Positions 1 through 4,056 of a stretch of 6,584 bases of DNA are shown here, piece by piece. Source of the stretch: an uncultured Clostridium sp. (GTDB taxonomy: Bacteria; Bacillota; Clostridia; Clostridiales; Clostridiaceae). The DNA lies in the NCBI GenBank assembly GCA_934777095.1, contig CAKVNP010000129.1, positions 1 through 6,584 of the forward strand, in the 5' to 3' direction. Each line of letters starts with the position of its first letter. The first letter of the stretch is position 1. Position numbers and translations under genes: made by a program. The notes under the pieces are model-generated. The model saw only the letters and a list, made by a program, of their open reading frames with translations, searched no databases and was not told the DNA's origin.

Positions 1-53
1 ATATTTTAGCAATAAAAGTAATATTATTTATATGAAATACTACTTAATATTTA

Positions 54-59
54 TATAAT
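54..59 (+). promoter_or_regulatory. possible -10 box upstream of the dehydrogenase gene
   Basis: A perfect TATAAT hexamer lies 37 bases before the ATG at 97, in the very AT-rich region 1-96. No convincing TTGACA-like -35 box sits 16-18 bases upstream, so in a region this AT-rich the match could be chance. It is nevertheless the best candidate promoter element for the two-gene unit. The rest of 1-96 shows no gene or clear structure. Confidence 0.35.
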
Positions 60-96
60 TTTAACTATAAATAATAACTAAGAGGAGAAATAACTT

Positions 97-1035
97 ATGA
101 AGATTTGTATGTTAGGTGCAGGTGCATTAGGAAGCACCATTGGTGGAACTTTAGCAAAGGGTGGCTCAGAAGTATATTTTGTGGATCAATGGGCTGAACA
201 TGTAAATAAAATTAATGAAAATGGTTTAAAATTAACAGATGGGACAAAAGATTATCTTGTTAATAATATTAAAGCTCAAACAACTACTGAAGGAATTGGT
301 GAAGTTGATTTAGTAATAGTATTAGTTAAAGGCTTTGTAACTAGGACTGCTATTGAAAGCGCATGTGATATTATTGGTGATCATACAATGGTTATGTCAA
401 TTCAAAACGGATTAGGTAATGAAGAAATTATTGCTGAAGTTGTAGGAAAAGAAAAAGTAATTGGTGCAAAAACTTATGTAGGCGGTGTTTTACTAGAAGC
501 TGGCTATGTTAATGCTGGAATAAAGGAAAAATACACTTATATTGGTGAATTAGATGGTACTATAACTGACCGAGTTAAATCTATAGCTGATGAATTTAAT
601 AAAGCAGGTCTTTTAACAAAAATCAGCGATAATATAACAGGAATGATTTGGGACAAGCTTTTAATTAATGTGGCTGCTGGCGCAATATGTGGAATTACCC
701 GCTTACCATATGGACCATTATATGAAGAGGAATTAATTAAAGAAGTTTCTCTAGAAGCAATAAGTGAATGTATAGAAATAGCTAAAAAAATTGGTATAAA
801 ACTTACTAGTGAAGACCCTGAATATGCGTGGTTTGCTGCGAGTGAAAATCTTCCTAGATCATTTAAGACTTCTATCTTACAAAGCCTTGAAATGAATCGC
901 CCTACAGAAATAGATCTAATTAATGGTGCTGTAGTTGAATATGGAAAAAAATATGGAGTTAAAACACCAGTAAATAAGACTTTACAGGCTTGCGTAAAAG
1001 GTATAGAACGTTTTAACAGAGGCGAAATTCAATAA
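97..1035 (+). CDS. ketopantoate reductase family (ApbA/PanE-like) 2-oxoacid/2-hydroxyacid dehydrogenase
   Basis: A 312-residue cytoplasmic oxidoreductase of the ketopantoate reductase family, which reduces 2-dehydropantoate or related 2-oxoacids with NAD(P)H. The length is normal for the family. Visible in the sequence: an N-terminal Rossmann fold with GAGALG at residues 7-12, QNGLGN at 103-108, the helical-domain motif WDKLLIN with the expected catalytic Lys187, and the C-terminal PTEIDLING block with Glu271, expected to help bind substrate. Asp30, at the end of the second beta strand (VYFVD), is a position where acidic residues usually favour NAD(H) over NADP(H); this is inference. The start is supported by AGGAG at 83-87, nine bases before the ATG. 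It is the first gene of a two-gene unit with the VOC protein 23 bases downstream. That neighbour, and the absence of panB, panC or panD here, make a role outside pantothenate synthesis quite possible. Family call is firm; substrate unknown. Confidence 0.88.
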   Translation: MKICMLGAGALGSTIGGTLAKGGSEVYFVDQWAEHVNKINENGLKLTDGTKDYLVNNIKAQTTTEGIGEVDLVIVLVKGFVTRTAIESACDIIGDHTMVMSIQNGLGNEEIIAEVVGKEKVIGAKTYVGGVLLEAGYVNAGIKEKYTYIGELDGTITDRVKSIADEFNKAGLLTKISDNITGMIWDKLLINVAAGAICGITRLPYGPLYEEELIKEVSLEAISECIEIAKKIGIKLTSEDPEYAWFAASENLPRSFKTSILQSLEMNRPTEIDLINGAVVEYGKKYGVKTPVNKTLQACVKGIERFNRGEIQ

Positions 1036-1058
1036 TCATCTAGCAAAGGAGTAGAATT

Positions 1059-1433
1059 ATGGCAGCTTATTTAGAACATATGGCTCTTTATGTAAAAGAT
1101 TTAGATTGGCATATAGAGTTTTTTAAAGAAGTATTAGATATGGATATACGTATGACAAATGGTCAATCTTCGCCTAATAGACAAGTATGGCTATATGGCG
1201 GGCTTCAACTTATTGAAGATTTAAATTTTAATAACTTTGAAGGAAGAAGTGCTCACTTAGGAATTATGGCAGAAAACCAAAAAGAAGTATTAGAAAAAGC
1301 TTATGCAAGAGGTGTAAAAGAGTTACCTCAAGGACATAACTGGTTTAAACTACCTAGTGGCTTATGTATCGAAGTCAATAAAGTAAAAGAAAATGCCGTA
1401 CAAGAATATTTAAATATTGACCCATGGCTTTAA
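1059..1433 (+). CDS. VOC family (glyoxalase/dioxygenase superfamily) protein
   Basis: A 124-residue single-domain protein of the vicinal oxygen chelate fold, which includes glyoxalase I, extradiol dioxygenases, epimerases and fosfomycin-resistance enzymes. It opens with a beta-strand/helix pattern typical of the family (LEHMALYVKDLDWHIEFF). His7, Gln50, His66 and Glu105 fall at the four positions that usually bind the divalent metal, so it is probably a catalytically competent metalloenzyme rather than a binding protein. It has no signal peptide or membrane segment. AAAGGAG at 1045-1051 sits seven bases before the ATG, and the gene starts 23 bases after the dehydrogenase stop, so the two are very likely co-transcribed. 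The reaction cannot be told from sequence: lyase, epimerase and dioxygenase chemistry are all possible. The transcript probably ends at the hairpin 17 bases downstream. Confidence 0.8.
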   Translation: MAAYLEHMALYVKDLDWHIEFFKEVLDMDIRMTNGQSSPNRQVWLYGGLQLIEDLNFNNFEGRSAHLGIMAENQKEVLEKAYARGVKELPQGHNWFKLPSGLCIEVNKVKENAVQEYLNIDPWL

Positions 1434-1450
1434 AAATAATAAAAAAACTC

Positions 1451-1496
1451 GGGACAGTAGGTAGATTTGCTTTTACACAAATCTATCTACTGTCCC
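1451..1496. terminator. long hairpin between convergent genes, probable bidirectional terminator
   Basis: Two 19-base arms (1451-1469 and 1478-1496) pair around an 8-base loop. The arms begin GGGACAGTAG and end CTACTGTCCC. The only imperfect position is G1461 against T1486, a G-U pair in plus-strand RNA but an A-C mismatch in minus-strand RNA. A T-run follows on the plus strand at 1505-1510, and seven A's at 1441-1447 give a U-run three bases beyond the stem on the minus strand. It lies between the stop codons of the convergent VOC and acetyltransferase genes, so termination in both directions is the natural reading. The stem is much longer than a typical terminator, and its GGGACAG ends suggest it may be a member of a dispersed palindrome family. 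Confidence 0.75.
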
Positions 1497-1512
1497 AATA
1501 ATTCTTTTTTAA

Positions 1513-2058
1513 TTACCTATTATATTCATCCTTCAATATATCCATTAACACAGCACTTCTATAATTTCCTTGAGGATCAAGCCAGCAATCCCTTTTTACC
1601 CCTATCTCATTAAACCTTGCCTTTTTATATAGTCCCTGAGCTCTTTTATTCTCCACTAAAGTATCTAGTTCTATCCTATGCAGGTTATAAGTGTTAAACA
1701 AATACTTCAAAAACAACCTCAAAGCTTCATACCCATATCCCCTATGCTGCTTTTCAATTTCACAAATCTTTATCCCAATCCCGCAGCACTTATTAACCAA
1801 ATCCAAATCATTAAAAGACAATTCCCCTATAGCATTACCGGTGCAATTTTCAATGATGATAAACCTTCTAAAAGCCCTATCTTCAGATTTATCCGCTGCT
1901 TCATTAGCAATAGAAAAAATCAATCCCTCCTCCGTTACATTAAGTCCATCCTCAAAACCAACATGCTTCATCAACTCTTTATTCCTATACCACCTACAAA
2001 GCAAAGAAGCATCCTCTATTTTTATTGGCCTAAAAGAAACATATTTCCCCACTACCAT
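1513..2058 (-). CDS. GNAT family N-acetyltransferase (RimJ/RimL-like)
   Basis: A 181-residue acetyltransferase of the Acetyltransf_3 type, which moves an acetyl group from acetyl-CoA to an amine on a protein N-terminus, small molecule or antibiotic. It opens with the usual beta strand (VSFRPIKIEDASLLCRWY). The acetyl-CoA pyrophosphate loop is QHRGYG at residues 104-109, followed by the helix EALRLFLKYLFN. The later block LHRIELDTLVENKRAQGLYKK (near 126-146) matches the conserved N-x-x-A-x-x-L-Y-x-K segment. The length is typical for a complete single-domain enzyme. The ribosome site AAAGGGGG (2066-2073) sits seven bases from the ATG. The gene stands alone with its own promoter and converges on the VOC gene. 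The acceptor substrate cannot be inferred. Overlapping plus-strand open frames in this interval are shadows without ribosome sites. Confidence 0.88.
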   Translation of the reverse strand: MVVGKYVSFRPIKIEDASLLCRWYRNKELMKHVGFEDGLNVTEEGLIFSIANEAADKSEDRAFRRFIIIENCTGNAIGELSFNDLDLVNKCCGIGIKICEIEKQHRGYGYEALRLFLKYLFNTYNLHRIELDTLVENKRAQGLYKKARFNEIGVKRDCWLDPQGNYRSAVLMDILKDEYNR

Positions 2059-2082
2059 ATAATAACCCCCTTTTTATTAAGT

Positions 2083-2110
2083 ACTATAATATTAAATTCA
2101 TATTTATCAA
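2083..2110 (-). promoter_or_regulatory. probable sigma-A promoter of the acetyltransferase gene
   Basis: Read on the minus strand, TTGATA (2105-2110, five of six matches to TTGACA) is followed after 16 bases by TATAGT (2083-2088, five of six matches to TATAAT). Transcription would start near 2076, about 18 bases before the ATG at 2058, leaving room for the ribosome site at 2066-2073. This is the best-formed promoter in the window. Confidence 0.6.
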
Positions 2111-2148
2111 AACCACAGATTATGAAATTCCCGCCCCAACCTCTGCAA

Positions 2149-2171
2149 TAAATTATCCAAAGGATAATTTA
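2149..2171. other. distal hairpin of repeat copy A
   Basis: A perfect 10-base inverted repeat, TAAATTATCC and GGATAATTTA, separated by AAA. The same hairpin occurs at 3769-3793 with 11-base arms, and in weaker form at 3839-3859, always followed on the plus strand by pyrimidine-rich sequence. It marks the minus-strand 3' end of the element and may define its boundary. Confidence 0.7.
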
Positions 2172-2230
2172 GAGCCTTCTCTCCCTTCTCTTGCCAAAGG
2201 CACTTTACTCTGCCCTTTTTGGCTTTCCAC

Positions 2231-2269
2231 TTAAAAAGGTCCTAAATCAAAAATTTAGAACCTTTTTAA
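2231..2269 (-). terminator. terminator-like hairpin inside repeat copy A, downstream of DUF3237
   Basis: Arms 2231-2247 and 2253-2269 form a 17-base-pair stem (TTAAAAAGG...CCTTTTTAA) around a 5-base loop. The single non-Watson-Crick position, 2241 against 2259, is C-A in plus-strand RNA but G-U in minus-strand RNA, so the structure favours the minus-strand transcript coming from the DUF3237 gene. The A-rich and U-rich flanks lie within the stem, as in many bidirectional terminators. The corresponding hairpin in copy B is 3920-3957. Confidence 0.6.
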
Positions 2270-2368
2270 CATTCACTTGCCGCTAGGCAACATTAACTTG
2301 CCCCACAGGGCAGCATTCACCTGCCTATAGGCAACATTCACTTTGGCGGAGCATCTAGCGGAGCCAAC
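2270..2368 (-). repeat. tandem hairpin array (four units) in repeat copy A
   Basis: Four units each begin CATT(C/A)AC on the plus strand: 2270-2290 (21 bases), 2291-2313 (23), 2314-2334 (21) and 2335-2368 (34). In minus-strand RNA the first three form 4-5-bp stems with 4-base loops, for example TTGCC-TAGC-GGCAA and TGCCC-TGTG-GGGCA, separated by GTGAATG or GTTAATG. The fourth, next to the stop codon, is closed by TTGGC and GCCAA and contains the direct repeat GCTCCGC with one variant base (CTCCGCTAGATGCTCCGC). Copy B has the same 21-23-21-34 arrangement. Confidence 0.75.
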
Positions 2369-2782
2369 CTATTTCATTTTATATATATGAATATCTACAA
2401 TAAACTCAGGTCCACCAACTTCTAAGCTTGCTACATACACCCCACTATTAAGTTCATTATATTTACTATTCCTATCAAGATAAAATTTAGGGACAGTTGA
2501 AATCCTTCGCTTTTCATCCGTTAATATACCTTCATTTTCAATAGCAATATATTCGCCACTATCTGTTTTTAGCAAATACTTTGCAAAAACATGATTGCCA
2601 CAATTATTAGTTATACTCCAATCAGCTCCCCCGGAAACTACTGTACCTTTAAATATACCATCTACTTCTCCACCAATAATAGGAATTACATTTAACTGTC
2701 CTTCTGGTCCTGCCCCAACAGGCATAACCTCTCCACATTTTACTCTTATATGAAGTATCTCTTCAGCCGCTAAATTAATCAA
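2369..2782 (-). CDS. DUF3237 domain-containing protein
   Basis: A 137-residue protein spanning one DUF3237 (UPF0311-type) domain, a small beta-barrel family without an assigned biochemical role. Family-like features: PVGAGPEGQLNVIPIIGG (21-38), the segment GTVVSGGADW (46-55), YLLKTDSGEYIAIENEGI (69-86), a PKFYLD stretch (98-103), a YNELNSGVYVASL block (108-120), and a C-terminal beta strand ending IHIYK. No signal peptide or membrane segment is seen. The start is TTG at 2780-2782, supported by GGGAG (2792-2796) nine bases away. An ATG seven bases upstream runs straight into a TAG, and the next in-frame ATG would remove about 20 conserved residues. The TAG stop is followed with no gap by repeat copy A. 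The gene lies 105 bases after the esterase on the same strand; co-transcription is possible but not shown. Confidence 0.75.
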   Translation of the reverse strand: MINLAAEEILHIRVKCGEVMPVGAGPEGQLNVIPIIGGEVDGIFKGTVVSGGADWSITNNCGNHVFAKYLLKTDSGEYIAIENEGILTDEKRRISTVPKFYLDRNSKYNELNSGVYVASLEVGGPEFIVDIHIYKMK

Positions 2783-2805
2783 ACTACATCTCTCCCTGTT
2801 ATTTA

Positions 2806-2811
2806 ATTATA
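2806..2811 (-). promoter_or_regulatory. possible -10 box for DUF3237
   Basis: TATAAT on the minus strand lies just upstream of the DUF3237 ribosome site, and another TATAAT occurs at 2843-2848. Neither has a good -35 partner. They leave open an internal promoter in the 105-base gap after the esterase gene. Confidence 0.25.
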
Positions 2812-2817
2812 ATGTAG

Positions 2818-2835
2818 AAACTCCCTATGGAGTTT
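2818..2835 (-). other. small hairpin in the esterase-DUF3237 gap
   Basis: AAACTCC (2818-2824) and GGAGTTT (2829-2835) form a 7-bp stem with a 4-base loop. GGAG at 2829-2832 can instead pair with CTCC at 2837-2840, so two alternative stems compete. No U-run follows, so it is not a standard intrinsic terminator. Confidence 0.4.
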
Positions 2836-2887
2836 TCTCCTTATTATAAATATTCTTAACGCAATTCTACAGCTTTTGTAGTTATAC

Positions 2888-3682
2888 TTACTTTAACAGC
2901 CATTGAATTGCAGGTTCTAACATCTTACCCCAAAATTCAAAATTATGGACTCCTTCACTTTCTTCATAAGTAAACTCAACATTTTGGCTTTGCAAAAATT
3001 CCTTAAATTCTCTATTTTCATTTATCAAAAAGTCATTAGTTCCACATGCTAAAAACATTTTTGGCATAACATCGCCATTTTTTTGTATTCTTCTCACTAA
3101 CTCCTCTGGATTTTTACTACTTGTCGCAACCTTATCCCTATCTCCAAAGATTGATTCATAATACTCATAATTAGCAATACCATTATCAATGTTTCTCTCC
3201 ATTTTTTCATAACCATGAATTATTAATGCTGATGATAAAGCAAACAACTTAGAAAATGTATGATTATACATTAAGCCAGTATGTATTGCGCCAAATCCCC
3301 CCATTGATAATCCCCCAACAAATGTATCCTCAGCTTTAGCTGACAATCCAAAAGTTTTTCTAGTATACTCAACCAATTCCTCGCCAATATAAGTACCATA
3401 TTTCCTGCCAGTTTCCTTAGCATCAAGATAAAAACTATTTTCACCATAAGGAAATACAACACATAAGTTATATTTAGACGCTAATTGATTAATATTAGTA
3501 TTTAACATCCAATCAGTATTACCAGCCGAAAATCCATCTAGCAGATATAAAGTTTTCATATTTCTCTTAAAATTCTCATTATCCGCTGTATACATTTCAG
3601 GTATATCATTAGGTAAAATAATATTAAATGGTACCGCTCTACTTAATGATTTTGAAAAAAAATTAAAACTTCCTATAGCCAT
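2888..3682 (-). CDS. alpha/beta hydrolase, esterase D / tributyrin-esterase type
   Basis: A 264-residue cytoplasmic serine hydrolase of the esterase D family (PF00756), like the tributyrin esterase EstA and S-formylglutathione hydrolase, which split short acyl esters. The nucleophile elbow is GLSMG, with the catalytic serine at residue 126. The acid is probably Asp217 (GTNDF), and the base His246 (GVHNFEFW). An early LYLLDGFSAGNTDW segment supplies the usual strand and oxyanion region. The length is normal for the family and no signal peptide is seen. Two ATGs are available: at 3688 the GGAGG (3690-3694) is only one base away, while at 3682 it is seven bases away, so I prefer 3682. The longer form would simply add Met-Ala. 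It is divergent from nothing and first in its strand unit, with a perfect palindrome just upstream. The physiological ester is unknown. Confidence 0.87.
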   Translation of the reverse strand: MAIGSFNFFSKSLSRAVPFNIILPNDIPEMYTADNENFKRNMKTLYLLDGFSAGNTDWMLNTNINQLASKYNLCVVFPYGENSFYLDAKETGRKYGTYIGEELVEYTRKTFGLSAKAEDTFVGGLSMGGFGAIHTGLMYNHTFSKLFALSSALIIHGYEKMERNIDNGIANYEYYESIFGDRDKVATSSKNPEELVRRIQKNGDVMPKMFLACGTNDFLINENREFKEFLQSQNVEFTYEESEGVHNFEFWGKMLEPAIQWLLK

Positions 3683-3699
3683 TGCCATCCCTCCATATT

Positions 3700-3721
3700 T
3701 TTAATAAATATATTTATTAAA
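3700..3721. promoter_or_regulatory. perfect 22-bp palindrome upstream of the esterase gene, possible operator
   Basis: The half-site TTTAATAAATA is followed directly by its exact reverse complement, with no spacer and no mismatch over 22 bases. It ends only five bases upstream of the GGAGG ribosome site of the esterase. A weaker inverted repeat, CTATAA-TAAT-TTATAG (3724-3739), adjoins it. The position suits an operator for a dimeric repressor or an RNA hairpin in the leader. Because the site is wholly A/T apart from nothing else, chance symmetry in AT-rich DNA cannot be excluded. Confidence 0.45.
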
Positions 3722-3760
3722 GCCTATAATAATTTATAGCCTCACCTTAAACCAAACACA

Positions 3761-3829
3761 CTCTGCGATAAAATTATCCAAAGGATAATTTTAATCTCTT
3801 CTCTCTTTGTCTTCAGGCACCCTACTCTT
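3761..3829 (-). repeat. partial duplicate of the distal end of the repeat element
   Basis: CTCTGCGATA followed by the hairpin 3769-3793 and a pyrimidine-rich stretch repeats the pattern found at the start of copies A and B (CTCTGCAATA, the same hairpin, CTTCTCTC, then a GGCACC-type segment). The similarity stops near 3826, and the full copy B begins at 3830. This looks like a tandem duplication or the remains of an older copy. The hairpin here, with 11-base arms and an AAA loop, is the best preserved of the three. Confidence 0.6.
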
Positions 3830-3919
3830 CTCTGCAATAAATTATCCAAGAGATAATTTTGAGCTTTCTCTCCCTTCTCCTGCTGTAAGCACCTTACTCT
3901 GCCCTTTTTGGCTTTCCAC

Positions 3920-3957
3920 TTAAAATGCTCCTAAATCAAAGATTTAGAGCTTTTTAA
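3920..3957 (-). terminator. terminator-like hairpin inside repeat copy B, downstream of the ABC operon
   Basis: CTAAATC (3931-3937) pairs with GATTTAG (3941-3947) around AAA. After a one-base bulge (3930), GCT (3927-3929) pairs with AGC (3948-3950). After one mismatch, TTAAAA (3920-3925) pairs with TTTTAA (3952-3957). The pair 3928-3949 is C-G where copy A has G-C (2239-2261), a two-sided change. It is less perfect than the copy A hairpin but could end the ABC operon transcript. Confidence 0.55.
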
Positions 3958-4056
3958 CATTCACTTGCCGCCAGGCAACATTCACTTGACCGACAGATCA
4001 CCTTTCACCTGCCGCTAGGCAACATTCACTTTGGCGGAGCGTCTAGCGGAGCCAAC
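3958..4056 (-). repeat. tandem hairpin array (four units) in repeat copy B
   Basis: The units are 3958-3978 (21 bases), 3979-4001 (23), 4002-4022 (21) and 4023-4056 (34), the same lengths and order as in copy A. The second unit differs most in sequence but still folds in minus-strand RNA as TGATC-TGTC-GGTCA, using one U-G pair. Units one and three change only in their 4-base loops relative to copy A. Confidence 0.75.

Larger units (their letters stand above)
2141..2368 (-). repeat. intergenic structured repeat element, copy A
   Basis: A 228-base element whose second copy lies at 3830-4056 in the same orientation; the two align almost without gaps at an offset of 1688-1689. In minus-strand order it holds: GTTGGCTCC directly after the DUF3237 stop codon, an array of four small hairpins with GTGAATG-like spacers (2270-2368), a large terminator-like hairpin (2231-2269), a small TGCC-AAA-GGCA hairpin on the plus strand (2192-2202), a purine-rich stretch, and an AAATTATCC/GGATAATTT hairpin (2149-2171). 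With 2059-2140, which carries the acetyltransferase promoter, it fills the gap between the acetyltransferase and DUF3237 genes. No protein-coding frame with a ribosome site is visible in it. CCAACCT occurs at 2136-2142 and again at 2364-2370, a possible but unproven flanking duplication. I cannot assign it to a known repeat or RNA family. Confidence 0.8.
3830..4056 (-). repeat. intergenic structured repeat element, copy B
   Basis: The second full copy of the element at 2141-2368, in the same orientation, here in the 3' untranslated region of the ABC transporter operon. It keeps the same order of parts: hairpin array (3958-4056), terminator-like hairpin (3920-3957), TGCT-GTA-AGCA small hairpin (3881-3891) and distal hairpin (3839-3859). 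Like copy A it begins, on the minus strand, at the base right after the stop codon of the upstream gene. Together with 3689-3829 it fills the gap between the esterase and the ABC operon, and no gene is seen in that gap. Substitutions relative to copy A are concentrated in loops or preserve pairing. Confidence 0.8.

Noticed and set aside
1678..2151. Plus-strand open frames of 157 and 123 codons opposite the acetyltransferase gene
   Set aside because: They lie antisense to a well-supported GNAT gene, lack ribosome sites, and have low-complexity compositions rich in Ile, Pro and Ser, as expected of shadow frames.
2270..2368. CRISPR-like array
   Set aside because: The 21-23-base units are contiguous and each is internally palindromic; there are no unique spacers, and no cas gene is present.
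2363..2368. Integron attC-type recombination site, suggested by GTTGGC and GCCAAC near gene ends
   Set aside because: The core consensus GTTRRRY / RYYYAAC is not met, no integrase is visible, and the genes do not resemble cassettes.
2369..2371. TAG recoded as pyrrolysine or another residue in the DUF3237 gene
   Set aside because: The protein already ends where the family does, and the equivalent junction at copy B uses TAA, so the following repeat explains the open frame better.
2867..2881. CTACA-GCTTT-TGTAG hairpin just after the esterase gene as a terminator
   Set aside because: The stem is only five base pairs, is weak, and has no U-run after it on the minus strand.
3271..3462. Minus-strand 63-codon frame inside the esterase gene
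   Set aside because: It is an alternative frame within a conserved esterase D coding region, with no ribosome site or recognisable family.
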